36,733 nucleotides of DNA from an uncultured Prevotella sp. (lineage in GTDB: Bacteria; Bacteroidota; Bacteroidia; Bacteroidales; Bacteroidaceae), in contig URFI01000003.1 of the NCBI GenBank assembly GCA_900547085.1, positions 1 to 36,733 on the forward strand, read 5' to 3'. The position numbers were made by a program, and so were the translations under genes. Within the stretch, counting starts at the first letter, position 1, and each line of letters begins with the position of its first letter. Positions 7,781-15,809 of the stretch are shown here, one piece after another. The notes beneath the pieces are model-generated. The model was not told the origin of the DNA. It made no database searches and saw only the letters and a program-made list of their open reading frames with translations.

Positions 7781-8956
7781 TTAGAGCCAAGACCGTATCT
7801 CAGCATCTAAATCTTTGATTTGCACATCTCGCTTCTGCAAAGTATTGTTCTTGTCAATGATGAAATAAGTGGGAATGTTCTGCACGTTATAGTTCACGAG
7901 TATGGCATTCTGCTCATCAGCGTTGGCATGGACATTAATCCAAGGCAACGCCTCTGTCTTGGTCTTCCAAAAGTGCTCATCGGGGTCCAACGACACTTGA
8001 TAAATCTCAAATCCGCGGTCGTGATACTTGTTGTATAGTTCGCGAAGGGCCATGATGCGCTCGGTTGACTGCTTGGAAGCGAAGATATGAAAGTCGAGCA
8101 TCACCACCTTTCCCTTCAAGTCGGTCAGCTTGCGAAGCACCCCACGGTGATCCGTCAGTGCGATATCAATGAGTCCGGACGTTGCCACCTGAGTAGCTTG
8201 CAGCATCTTACGCTGGTTATTTTGGATGATTCTCACATCCTTCATACCCTCGATGGCAATGTTATGCAGGTTGGCTCCGCGCTCAGCCTTTGGGTAGTAA
8301 GTGTCCCAACTGGTGGCCACGGCTGCGTAAACTTTCACGTCTTCGGCACTCGTGCGTGGATTAAAAATCAGCAAACTGCCGTTCCCAACGTTGATAGTCT
8401 GGAAAAGAGCGAAATAAGAAGATGCCTTCATCGGCTCCTTGTAGATGTAGTTCATCTTCACCTTGTCCTTATAGGCCTCCACAACCTTCTGCAAGCTGTC
8501 GTTGATGGTCTGCGAATTCAAGTTCAAATTCTGAGCAATATCCTGAATCTGCTGTTGCAATGCCATCTGCATCAGCGTGAGTTCCTTAATTTTCGAGCAG
8601 TTCTCCGACCCCGTCACCTCGTATTGTGAAGCCATATTAGGGTATTGAGCCTTGACGTTGACCGTCTCGGTAGAGTCGATTGACACGTTGATGATTTGCC
8701 CTGCCACGCGCAGGCGGTAGAACTCCGGCGCATCGGTTGCTTTCTCACTGAATGCGAACGAGCCGTCTTCACCCAACCGAACAGAGTCTAACACCACCGG
8801 TCCGTTCAGTCCCATGTTCTCGAAATACAAGGTGGAATCCTTGGCATTCGCAATGGTACCGTTAACGTTAAATTTCTTCTGCGTACACGAAACAGCACAC
8901 AATGCACCGCAGGTGATGGCTGTCATGAAAAGAATATGATGGAAAGTCTTTTTCAT
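7781..8956 (-). CDS. DUF4369-thioredoxin-fold lipoprotein lacking the CxxC redox motif
   Basis: This protein has 391 residues from the ATG at 8956 (MKKTFHHILF); a TTG three codons upstream is less likely. It has a lipoprotein signal peptide with lipobox AVSC (Cys24), so it is probably anchored to the envelope. Residues about 27-110 match DUF4369 (FNVNGTIANAKDSTLYFENM and following). A helical middle follows (about 115-255), and residues about 265-391 form an AhpC/TSA/thioredoxin-like domain with LKGKVVMLDFHIFASKQS, YQVSLDPDEHFWK and NIPTYFIIDKNN (cis-Pro present). Where relatives have WCxxC the sequence is FASKQS, so thiol-disulfide exchange in the ResA/TlpA manner is not possible. It may instead bind or scaffold a partner. 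The gene stands alone and ends at the shared hairpin at 7731-7780. Confidence 0.85.
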   Translation of the reverse strand: MKKTFHHILFMTAITCGALCAVSCTQKKFNVNGTIANAKDSTLYFENMGLNGPVVLDSVRLGEDGSFAFSEKATDAPEFYRLRVAGQIINVSIDSTETVNVKAQYPNMASQYEVTGSENCSKIKELTLMQMALQQQIQDIAQNLNLNSQTINDSLQKVVEAYKDKVKMNYIYKEPMKASSYFALFQTINVGNGSLLIFNPRTSAEDVKVYAAVATSWDTYYPKAERGANLHNIAIEGMKDVRIIQNNQRKMLQATQVATSGLIDIALTDHRGVLRKLTDLKGKVVMLDFHIFASKQSTERIMALRELYNKYHDRGFEIYQVSLDPDEHFWKTKTEALPWINVHANADEQNAILVNYNVQNIPTYFIIDKNNTLQKRDVQIKDLDAEIRSWL

Positions 8957-8986
8957 ATTTTTCAAAATAATGGTCTTTCAATGCTG

Positions 8987-8994
8987 CAAAGATA
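8987..8994 (-). promoter_or_regulatory. Candidate -7 box TATCTTTG for the DUF4369 lipoprotein
   Basis: On the minus strand TATCTTTG (8994-8987) lies 30 bases before the ATG at 8956. No TTTG -33 box is evident at the expected distance, so the promoter may be weak or activator-dependent. Confidence 0.5.
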
Positions 8995-9066
8995 TAGCAA
9001 ATAATTGAGATTGCCAGCCTACCCAGACGGTTTTTTACAGGGACATTCGTTGGCAGACCATGAACC

Positions 9067-9341
9067 ATGCCCACCCCTGTGAGTGAATTTTCTTGACAAG
9101 AGGCCTCAGCATGCTGGGCATATTTGCAAACCATCACCTGCCTGCGTGCAAATACGTCCAGCATGAGCGTTATTTCTCAACTCACTATTACACAACATAT
9201 TGCGCTTTTATCTCGCCATTTTAAATCCATCTTTTAAGCCCCCATTCAGCAAAAGCATTGCTTTTAGTGATCAATAGGCATGCTTTTGCGGTGCTACACC
9301 ATGCCTATTGGGCACCAAAGTGATGCTTATTTTCGATGAAT
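9067..9341 (+). repeat. Intergenic repeat element, copy 1
   Basis: This non-coding element of about 275 bases has a second, inverted and diverged copy at 32725-33005. Conserved blocks in this copy are TTTTCTTGACAA (9088-9099), TATTTGCAA (9121-9129), GCAAATACG (9148-9156), AGCATTGCTTTTA (9254-9266), GCATGCTTTTG (9278-9288) and AAAGTGATGCTTATTTTCG (9317-9335). The same blocks occur in the same order and within two bases of the same spacing in copy 2. Both copies lie in gaps upstream of housekeeping genes (topA here, dapB there). No terminal target-site duplication or transposase is visible. The function is unknown. Confidence 0.75.
9272..9310. repeat. Inverted repeat inside repeat copy 1
   Basis: CAATAGGCATG (9272-9282) and CATGCCTATTG (9300-9310) are perfect 11-base complements around a 17-base loop. 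The right arm is not preserved in the other copy of the element, so the hairpin is specific to this one. No T-run follows, which argues against a terminator. Confidence 0.5.
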
Positions 9342-9618
9342 CACATTGCTTTTATAGCGAAAAAGGCTTTTCATCCTACCAAAATGAGCCGTGTTTTCAT
9401 CCTATAAGCCTATTGATTTTTTCTAGAATCAAAGTTTTGAAGGGCCGTTTTGGGGGCCTTTTTTGGTAAAAATAACCAACATCATTCAGTGCCGAACATA
9501 ATGGCTCAAACTCCTAAGTGTGCTTATTTTCCTCGCTTAAATTTCACAAAATCATCTTAAAAACTTAAAAAACAAAGTAAAATTGCCTATATATAAAAGG
9601 TATAAAGAAACTTTTGTT
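9342..9618. other. Non-coding gap upstream of topA
   Basis: AT-rich DNA without a supported gene. It holds an 11-base direct repeat TTTTCATCCTA (9368-9378 and 9394-9404) and a terminator-like imperfect hairpin with a T-run at 9440-9464 (AAGG-G-CC, loop, GGCCTT, then TTTT). No rightward gene precedes that hairpin, so either an unseen small transcript ends there or the match is chance. Confidence 0.35.
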
Positions 9619-9626
9619 TACTTTTG
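9619..9626 (+). promoter_or_regulatory. Candidate -7 box TACTTTTG for topA
   Basis: The sequence matches TAnnTTTG and ends 29 bases before the topA ATG at 9656. No clear -33 TTTG is present at the expected spacing. Because transcription would start near 9632, it rules out the in-frame TTG at 9614 as a usual start. Confidence 0.5.
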
Positions 9627-9655
9627 CCGCAAATTATAAGATTCACAAAGAAACA

Positions 9656-11986
9656 ATGCAGAAAAATTTAGTTATCGTAGAGAGCCCCGCAAAGGCGAAG
9701 ACTATCGAGAAATTTCTAGGCGAAGACTATAAGGTCATGTCATCATACGGACACATCAGAGACCTGAAGAAAAAAGAGTTGAGCATTGATCCAGATACAC
9801 TTGAACCCAATTACGAGATTCCGGAAGAGAAGAAAAAACTTGTCAACGAATTGAAGAAGCAGGCCAAAGAGGCCAAGAAGGTGTGGCTGGCTTCCGATGA
9901 GGACCGCGAGGGAGAGGCCATATCGTGGCATCTGTGCGAGGTGCTTGGTTTGGACGAGGAGAAGACCAACCGCATTGTCTTTCACGAGATTACCAAGCCA
10001 GCCATTCTCGAAGCCATCAAGAATCCACGTCATTTGAACATGGATTTGGTCAACGCACAACAGGCACGCCGTGTGCTCGACCGCCTGGTGGGTTTCCGCT
10101 TGTCGCCCGTGTTGTGGCGAAAGGTGAAGCCAGCCCTGTCGGCCGGACGCGTACAAAGCGTGGCCGTGCGCCTCATCGTAGAGCGCGAACGCGAGATACA
10201 AGCCTTTGAAAGCGAACCTTACTATCGCATCAACGCCATCTTCGTCATCACCAACGAAGACGGATCGGCATCGGAAGTGAAGGCCGAACTGGACAAACGG
10301 TTCAACAAGCACGAAGAGGCACTGGGCTTTCTGGAGCAATGTAAGGATGCCAAGTTCACCGTGGACAGCATCACCCGCAAACCCCTGAAACGCACGCCAG
10401 CACCACCTTTCACCACTTCAACCCTGCAACAGGAAGCAGCCCGCAAGTTGGGATTTACGGTTGGACAGACCATGATGGTTGCTCAGCACCTGTATGAGAA
10501 CGGACAAATCACCTACATGCGTACCGACAGCGTGAACCTCTCACAACTGGCAGTGAACACCTGTAAGGATGAAATCGTAAAGGCATACGGTGCAGAATAC
10601 AGCAAACCACGCAAGTACCACACGCACTCGAAAGGCGCACAAGAGGCTCACGAGGCCATTCGCCCAACGTACATGAGCAAACATGAGATAGAGGGTACGT
10701 CGCAAGAACGCCGTCTGTACGACCTGATTTGGAAACGCACGGTAGCCAGTCAGATGGCTGACGCACAGTTGGAGAAGACAACCGTGACCATTGACGTAAG
10801 CGGCGTGAAAGAACAGTTTACGGCCAATGTCGAAATCATCACGTTCGAAGGTTTCATCAAGGCTTATCACGAGTCGAACGACGAGGATGAGAACAACCAG
10901 GATGACTATACCCACTCGCTGCCAGCCTTGAAGGAAGGCGACCTGTTGGAACGTCGTGAAATCACCTCAACCGAACGCTATTCACAAAGTCCGATACGTT
11001 ACACAGAAGCCAGTTTGGTGAAAAAACTGGAAGAATTGGGCATCGGCCGACCCTCTACCTATGCGCCCATCATCAGCACCATACAGCAAAGAGAATATGT
11101 GCAGAAGGGCGATAAGAAGGGTACGGATAGGGCATACACCATCGATTCGCTGAAGGGCGGCAAGATAACGTCCAAGACTAAGAAAGAAGTGGTGGGCAAC
11201 GAGAAAGGAAAACTATTGCCTACGGACATCGGAATGGTGGTGAACGACTTCCTGATGGAGAACTTCCCCAGCATCATGGACTACAACTTCACTGCGAATG
11301 TGGAAGAGAAATTCGACAGCATTGCTGAGGGAAACACCGAGTGGAACAAGATGATGAAGAGCTTTGACAAGAGCTTCAAGCCCACTGTAGAAAAGGTGAT
11401 GAACGCACGAAGCGAACACAAGGCTGGCGAACGTGAACTGGGTATCGATCCCAAGAGTGGCAAACCGGTGTTCGTAAAGATAGGCAGATACGGACCAGTG
11501 GTACAGATCGGTACGGCCGATGATGACGAGAAGCCCCGATTCTCACAACTTCCAGCGGACAAGAGCATGGAGGAGATGACCTTGGAAGACGCGCTCGAAT
11601 TGTTCAAGCTGCCTCGCACCGTGGGTCAGTTTGAAGGCACTGACGTGGTGATTGGGGCTGGACGCTTCGGACCCTACGTGCTTCATCAAAAGAAATATGT
11701 GTCACTGCCCAAAGAAGAAAACCCGCTAAAGGTGACTTTGGAAACTGCCATCCAACTGATTGAACAGAAGCGGAAGCAGGAGAAAGAAAGGCACATCAAG
11801 TCGTTTGAACAAGACGCAAAATTGGAAGTGCTGAATGGTCGTTACGGCCCTTACATCGCCTATGACGGCAAGAACTATCGCTTGCCCAAGGCCATGCATA
11901 GCAAGGCAGCCGACTTGACATACGAGGAGTGCATGGACATCGTGCATGCGGCACCGACAAAGAAGACGGCCAAAAGCAGGAAATAA
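9656..11986 (+). CDS. topA: DNA topoisomerase I (type IA)
   Basis: This is a 776-residue protein starting MQKNLVIVESPAKAKTIEKF, the Toprim opening of type IA topoisomerases. The acidic Toprim cluster is ASDEDREGEAISWH near residues 79-92, and SAGRVQSVAVRLIVERE (about 162-178) is a family hallmark. The active-site tyrosine is Tyr287 in QITYMRTDS, followed by EAHEAIRPT. Instead of Cys4 zinc fingers, the C-terminus has three short repeats of the GRYGPVVQIG, GRFGPYVLH and GRYGPYIAY type, usual in Bacteroidota. The enzyme relaxes negative supercoils by single-strand passage. The ATG at 9656 was chosen because upstream codons lie inside or before the promoter. It is the first gene of a topA-aroK-speA run. 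Confidence 0.97.
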   Translation: MQKNLVIVESPAKAKTIEKFLGEDYKVMSSYGHIRDLKKKELSIDPDTLEPNYEIPEEKKKLVNELKKQAKEAKKVWLASDEDREGEAISWHLCEVLGLDEEKTNRIVFHEITKPAILEAIKNPRHLNMDLVNAQQARRVLDRLVGFRLSPVLWRKVKPALSAGRVQSVAVRLIVEREREIQAFESEPYYRINAIFVITNEDGSASEVKAELDKRFNKHEEALGFLEQCKDAKFTVDSITRKPLKRTPAPPFTTSTLQQEAARKLGFTVGQTMMVAQHLYENGQITYMRTDSVNLSQLAVNTCKDEIVKAYGAEYSKPRKYHTHSKGAQEAHEAIRPTYMSKHEIEGTSQERRLYDLIWKRTVASQMADAQLEKTTVTIDVSGVKEQFTANVEIITFEGFIKAYHESNDEDENNQDDYTHSLPALKEGDLLERREITSTERYSQSPIRYTEASLVKKLEELGIGRPSTYAPIISTIQQREYVQKGDKKGTDRAYTIDSLKGGKITSKTKKEVVGNEKGKLLPTDIGMVVNDFLMENFPSIMDYNFTANVEEKFDSIAEGNTEWNKMMKSFDKSFKPTVEKVMNARSEHKAGERELGIDPKSGKPVFVKIGRYGPVVQIGTADDDEKPRFSQLPADKSMEEMTLEDALELFKLPRTVGQFEGTDVVIGAGRFGPYVLHQKKYVSLPKEENPLKVTLETAIQLIEQKRKQEKERHIKSFEQDAKLEVLNGRYGPYIAYDGKNYRLPKAMHSKAADLTYEECMDIVHAAPTKKTAKSRK

Positions 11987-12002
11987 TCAACTCACCCCAA
12001 GC

Positions 12003-12530
12003 ATGGACCGCATCATCATTATGGGATACATGGGCTCGGGCAAGACAACGCTTGGAAAAGCCTTGTCTAAATCCCTTGGCATGCCTTTTTATGATCTTGA
12101 CTGGTACATCGAAAGTAGGATGAGAAAAACCATCAAACAGCTCTTTGAGGAGCGAGGCGAAGAGGGGTTCAGGCAGATAGAATGCCGCATGCTGCACGAA
12201 GTGGCAGAGTTTGAACACGTCATCCTGAGTTGCGGAGGTGGCACGCCGTGCTTCTTTGACAACATCGACTACATGAACCGGCAGGGCGAAACCGTGTTTC
12301 TGAAAGCCTCGCCCGAGGTGCTTTACGGCCATTTGAAGATGGGTAGGACGGTAAGACCTCTGCTGCTGGACAAGACGCCAGAGGAAGTGAAAGCCTTTAT
12401 CCACACACAACTGAAAGAGCGCGAGCCCTTTTATACGCAGGCAAAGCATACGCTGGACGTCAGTTTGATGGACTCCTACGGCAAGATACAAGCAACCGTA
12501 GACCAATTAAAAGTATTATTAAATCTATAA
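12003..12530 (+). CDS. aroK: Shikimate kinase
   Basis: This 175-residue protein begins MDRIIIMGYMGSGKTTLGKAL, with the P-loop GYMGSGKTT at residues 8-16. FYDLDWYIE near 30-38 supplies the acidic shikimate and magnesium contacts, GFRQIE the substrate Arg region, and CGGGTPC near 78-84 the conserved glycine-rich shikimate-binding turn. TVRPLL near 115 starts the lid. It phosphorylates shikimate with ATP at the fifth step of aromatic amino acid synthesis. The start at 12003 is 16 bases after the topA stop; a longer frame back into topA is unlikely because only this ATG gives the family N-terminus. It is probably cotranscribed with topA and speA. Confidence 0.94.
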   Translation: MDRIIIMGYMGSGKTTLGKALSKSLGMPFYDLDWYIESRMRKTIKQLFEERGEEGFRQIECRMLHEVAEFEHVILSCGGGTPCFFDNIDYMNRQGETVFLKASPEVLYGHLKMGRTVRPLLLDKTPEEVKAFIHTQLKEREPFYTQAKHTLDVSLMDSYGKIQATVDQLKVLLNL

Positions 12531-12552
12531 AAAACAGTTTCGTAAAACAACA

Positions 12553-14445
12553 ATGAAGAAGTGGACGATTGAAGATTCAAAAGAGTTGTACAACATCAAT
12601 GGATGGGGTGTTTCTTATTTTGGCATCAACGAAAAGGGCAATGCCTATGTGATGCCGTGTAAGGACAATACCGAAATAGACCTGCGAGACGTGATGGACG
12701 AGCTGGCTTTGCGCGACGTGAGTTCGCCTGTACTGCTGCGTTTCCCCGACATTCTTGACAACCGCATCGAGAAAACGGCCAGCTGCTTTGCGCAAGCTGC
12801 AAAAGAATACGATTACAAAGCCGAGAACTTCATCATCTACCCTATCAAGGTGAACCAAATGCAGCCCGTGGTGGAAGAGATTATCTCACACGGACAGAAG
12901 TTCAACCTGGGTCTGGAGGCGGGCAGCAGGCCTGAACTTCATGCCGTGATTGCCGTGCAATGCCAGAGCGATTCGCTCATCATTTGCAACGGATACAAAG
13001 ACCAGAGTTACATAGAGTTGGCACTTTTGGCGCAAAAGATGGGCAAACGCATCTTCATTGTCATTGAGAAACTGAACGAACTGGACATCATCGCCAAGGC
13101 TGCGAAGAAGATTGGTGTACGACCGAACATTGGTATTCGAATCAAGTTGGCATCATCCGGTTCGGGTAAATGGGCAGACAGCGGCGGCGATGCCTCCAAG
13201 TTTGGCCTGAATTCCTCCGAACTTCTGCTGGCCTTGAAGATGCTGGAGGAGAAAGGACTCAAAGACTGTCTGCATCTCATCCACTTCCACATCGGTTCTC
13301 AAATCACCAAAATTCGCCGCATCCAGACGGCTCTCCGCGAGGCCGCACAATACTACATCAACCTACATAAGATGGGGTACAACGTTGATTTCGTGGACTG
13401 TGGGGGCGGACTGGGCGTAGATTATGACGGAACGCGTTCGTCGAGCAGCGAAAGTTCGGTGAATTACTCCATCCAAGAGTATGTCAACGACTGTATCTAT
13501 ACCTTTATTGATGCAGCCAACAAGAATGGCGTGCCACACCCAAACCTCATCACAGAGAGCGGCCGGTCATTGACAGCGCACCACTCGGTGTTGGTCATTG
13601 ACGTGTTGGAAACAGCCAGTCTACCGTCCATGCCTGATGAATTTGAACCAACCGAAGAAGAACACCAGCTGGTAAAAGACCTGTATGAGATATGGGATAA
13701 CCTCAATCCACGCTCGATGTTGGAAGACTGGCACGACGCAGAGCAAATACGTGAAGAGTCACTCGACTTGTTCGCTCTGGGCATTGTCGACCTACAAACA
13801 CGCGCAGAGATAGAAAGCATGTACTGGAGTGTGTGTCGGGAAATCAACATGTTGTCCAAATCAATGAAGCATGTCCCTGATGAGTTGAGAAATCTTGACA
13901 AGCTGTTGGCCGATAAATACTTCTGTAATTTCTCCCTCTTCCAGTCACTTCCCGACAGTTGGGCTATCGATCAGCTCTTCCCTATCTTACCGATTCAGCG
14001 GCTGGACGAACGTCCCACACGCAATGCCACACTGCAAGACATCACCTGCGACAGCGATGGAAAGATAGCAAACTTCGTAACTAACCGCAACATTTCACAC
14101 GTGTTGCCTCTGCACCCATTGAAGAAAGGCGAGCCTTACTATCTCGGCGTGTTCCTTGTTGGGGCCTACCAGGAAATCTTAGGCGACCTGCACAATCTCT
14201 TTGGCGACACCAATGCCGTGCACATTTCCGTGAAAAACGGCAAATACAGCATCGACCAAGTAATTGATGGAGAGACCGTAGACGAGGTACTTGATTATGT
14301 TCAATACAGTCCGAAGAAGCTGGTTAGACAACTGGAAACGTGGGTAACGAAGAGTGTTAAGCTGGGAAAAATATCCTTGGAAGAAGGTAAAGAGTTTTTA
14401 AACAACTACCGTTCGGGTCTTTACGGGTACACTTACCTGGAATAA
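12553..14445 (+). CDS. speA: Biosynthetic arginine decarboxylase
   Basis: This is a 630-residue, PLP-dependent, fold-III decarboxylase of the SpeA type. The N-terminus MKKWTIEDSKELYNINGWG is typical. The PLP lysine is near residue 99 in YPIKVNQ, FNLGLEAGSRPEL follows, and HFHIGSQ (about 245) and DCGGGLGVDYDG (about 284-295) contact the cofactor phosphate. ITESGRSLTAHHSV near 334 completes the alpha/beta barrel, and the long helical insert and C-terminal beta domain match the family's ~630-660 residue length. It converts arginine to agmatine, the first step of polyamine synthesis by the agmatine route. It starts 22 bases after aroK, in the same direction. No terminator is evident before the sigma factor gene. 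Confidence 0.95.
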   Translation: MKKWTIEDSKELYNINGWGVSYFGINEKGNAYVMPCKDNTEIDLRDVMDELALRDVSSPVLLRFPDILDNRIEKTASCFAQAAKEYDYKAENFIIYPIKVNQMQPVVEEIISHGQKFNLGLEAGSRPELHAVIAVQCQSDSLIICNGYKDQSYIELALLAQKMGKRIFIVIEKLNELDIIAKAAKKIGVRPNIGIRIKLASSGSGKWADSGGDASKFGLNSSELLLALKMLEEKGLKDCLHLIHFHIGSQITKIRRIQTALREAAQYYINLHKMGYNVDFVDCGGGLGVDYDGTRSSSSESSVNYSIQEYVNDCIYTFIDAANKNGVPHPNLITESGRSLTAHHSVLVIDVLETASLPSMPDEFEPTEEEHQLVKDLYEIWDNLNPRSMLEDWHDAEQIREESLDLFALGIVDLQTRAEIESMYWSVCREINMLSKSMKHVPDELRNLDKLLADKYFCNFSLFQSLPDSWAIDQLFPILPIQRLDERPTRNATLQDITCDSDGKIANFVTNRNISHVLPLHPLKKGEPYYLGVFLVGAYQEILGDLHNLFGDTNAVHISVKNGKYSIDQVIDGETVDEVLDYVQYSPKKLVRQLETWVTKSVKLGKISLEEGKEFLNNYRSGLYGYTYLE

Positions 14446-14591
14446 TCCGTGGTGGCGGTACACTTTTTTATACTTGCTGCACACAATTCCACCAACGTCT
14501 ACTTCTTGTAAAGAAGGCTTCACCAATAGGAAAAAAGGCAAGATTCATCCTACTGATTAACCTAAAAAAATAGTTAAATCTGCAGGTGTAT

Positions 14592-14617
14592 GTAACTTAT
14601 CCCTATCTCAATCGTCA
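14592..14617 (+). promoter_or_regulatory. Predicted ECF-sigma promoter upstream of the ECF sigma gene
   Basis: GTAACTT (14592-14598), a 15-base spacer and GTCA (14614-14617) resemble the sigma-E class layout GGAACTT, 15-16 bases, GTC. No TAnnTTTG box lies between speA and the sigma gene. Transcription would begin near 14622, about 13 bases before the ATG. Autoregulation is inferred from this match and from the habit of ECF families. Confidence 0.5.
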
Positions 14618-14634
14618 TTTAATTAGAGGCAAAG

Positions 14635-15147
14635 ATGAAGAATATCAGTTTTCGTAACGATGTCTTACCACTCAAAGATGCGCTCTACAGGTTAGCTTTG
14701 CGCATCACCCTCAGTCATGAGGAGGCCGAAGACATCGTACAAGACACACTGATAAAGGTTTGGGACAAGCGTGAAAGCTGGAATGAAATAGAATCAATAG
14801 AAGCCTTCAGCATCACTATCTGCCGCAACTTAGCGCTCGACAGAATCAAGAAGCACGACAATCTCAATGATTCGCTCGAAGAAAGACAGACAGAAAGCCC
14901 AGACACCTCCTCGACACCATTCGAGGATACCCTACTACAAGACAGAATAGAGCTTGTGAGAAACCTCGTTAATGCGCTTCCAGAAAAACAAAGAAGCTGC
15001 ATGCAACTCAGAGATTTCGAGGGAAAGCCTTACAAAGAAATTGCCAAAATACTGGGCATCAGTGAAGAACAAGTGAAAGTAAATATCTTCAGAGCCCGGC
15101 AAACGGTAAAAGAAAGATTTCAAAAATACGACAATTATGGATTATAA
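14635..15147 (+). CDS. ECF-family RNA polymerase sigma factor
   Basis: This 170-residue protein has the two-domain ECF layout. Region 2 covers about residues 12-78: ALYRLALRITLSHEEAEDIVQDTLIKVWDKR gives regions 2.1-2.2 and AFSITICRNLALDRIKK gives 2.3-2.4. A variable linker follows (about 80-105). Region 4 (about 110-165) has LVNALPEKQRSCMQLRDFEGKPYKEIAKILGISEEQVKVNIFRARQ, split here only by its helix-turn-helix. No N-terminal region 1.1 is present. It should direct RNA polymerase to a small regulon, possibly including its own gene. Its last 11 bases overlap the start of the next gene, which encodes a one-TM protein, the usual placement for an anti-sigma or co-regulator. Confidence 0.93.
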   Translation: MKNISFRNDVLPLKDALYRLALRITLSHEEAEDIVQDTLIKVWDKRESWNEIESIEAFSITICRNLALDRIKKHDNLNDSLEERQTESPDTSSTPFEDTLLQDRIELVRNLVNALPEKQRSCMQLRDFEGKPYKEIAKILGISEEQVKVNIFRARQTVKERFQKYDNYGL

Positions 15148-15625
15148 ATATATCGAACAACTATTGGAACGCTATTGGGCATGCGAGACAACGCTTCAAG
15201 AAGAAGAGATTCTCCGCACGTTCTTCAGTCAGGAAGACGTTCCTGCGGACTTGCAAAAGTATCGCGCATTGTTCGTATACGCTCAACAAGAAGCAACCCA
15301 AAAAGTACTGGGAGACGACTTTGATGAGAGGATTCTGTCCATGATCGATGAGCCAACACCGGTCAAAGCGCGCACCATCAAGATGAGACAACGGCTGATG
15401 CCGCTCTTCAAGGCAGCCGCCGTGGTAGCCATCATCCTGACATTGAGCAACGCATTGCAGGTTCCGTTCATGCAAAATAACGACAACATAGGTGCATCCT
15501 ACGATGGAACAGAACAGCTACAGCAAGGTACATCAGTGGCCATTGGCGACTCTGCGACAATAGACAGCATGCAACAAAGCAACATAACACCCGCAGATGT
15601 GCAGCCGGCTACCATCATCAAATAA
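15137..15625 (+). CDS. Single-TM protein overlapping the ECF sigma gene, putative anti-sigma or accessory factor
   Basis: This 162-residue protein starts inside the sigma gene (ATG 15137, 11-base overlap), implying translational coupling. The N-terminal ~85 residues are charged and helical (YIEQLLERYWACETTLQEEE). One hydrophobic segment lies near residues 88-110 (LMPLFKAAAVVAIILTLSNAL), followed by a Ser/Thr/Gln-rich tail of ~50 residues that should be periplasmic. The arrangement matches small membrane partners often found after ECF sigma genes in Prevotella and Bacteroides. No zinc-binding HxxxCxxC anti-sigma motif is present, so anti-sigma function is an inference from position and topology. 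The stop is followed by a palindrome and a terminator hairpin. Confidence 0.8.
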   Translation: MDYKYIEQLLERYWACETTLQEEEILRTFFSQEDVPADLQKYRALFVYAQQEATQKVLGDDFDERILSMIDEPTPVKARTIKMRQRLMPLFKAAAVVAIILTLSNALQVPFMQNNDNIGASYDGTEQLQQGTSVAIGDSATIDSMQQSNITPADVQPATIIK

Positions 15626-15682
15626 GATAATTTCTATGCTTTCTCAATTATAAAACATGTTTAGTAAAACAAAAACGAAGCT

Positions 15683-15694
15683 GTGAAGCTTCAC
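15683..15694. repeat. 12-base perfect palindrome GTGAAGCTTCAC
   Basis: It lies 57 bases after the stop of the one-TM protein. The palindrome could be a protein-binding site or part of a 3' processing structure. It is too short, and lacks a loop, to be a terminator on its own. Confidence 0.35.
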
Positions 15695-15733
15695 TTTTCT
15701 CTCAAATTTTTCATAACATACTAACGTACTTAA

Positions 15734-15768
15734 GAAACGCCACCAAAGGGGTGGCGTTTCGCTATTTT
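15734..15768 (+). terminator. Rho-independent terminator of the ECF sigma operon
   Basis: An 11-base perfect stem GAAACGCCACC (15734-15744) and GGTGGCGTTTC (15750-15760) with a 5-base loop is followed by GCTATTTT. It lies between convergent genes and may also halt leftward transcripts ending at 15810, although the minus-strand side lacks a T-run. Confidence 0.75.
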
Positions 15769-15809
15769 AGTCATTTCATGTTCATGTCTACCCAACAACA
15801 ACCCAACAG

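Noticed and set aside
10541..10915. Long reverse frames inside topA
   Set aside because: They are shadows of a strongly conserved gene, with no family features of their own.
14446..14515. Possible terminator after speA
   Set aside because: CGTGGTGG and CCACCAACG pair imperfectly across a loop of about 35 bases and no T-run follows.
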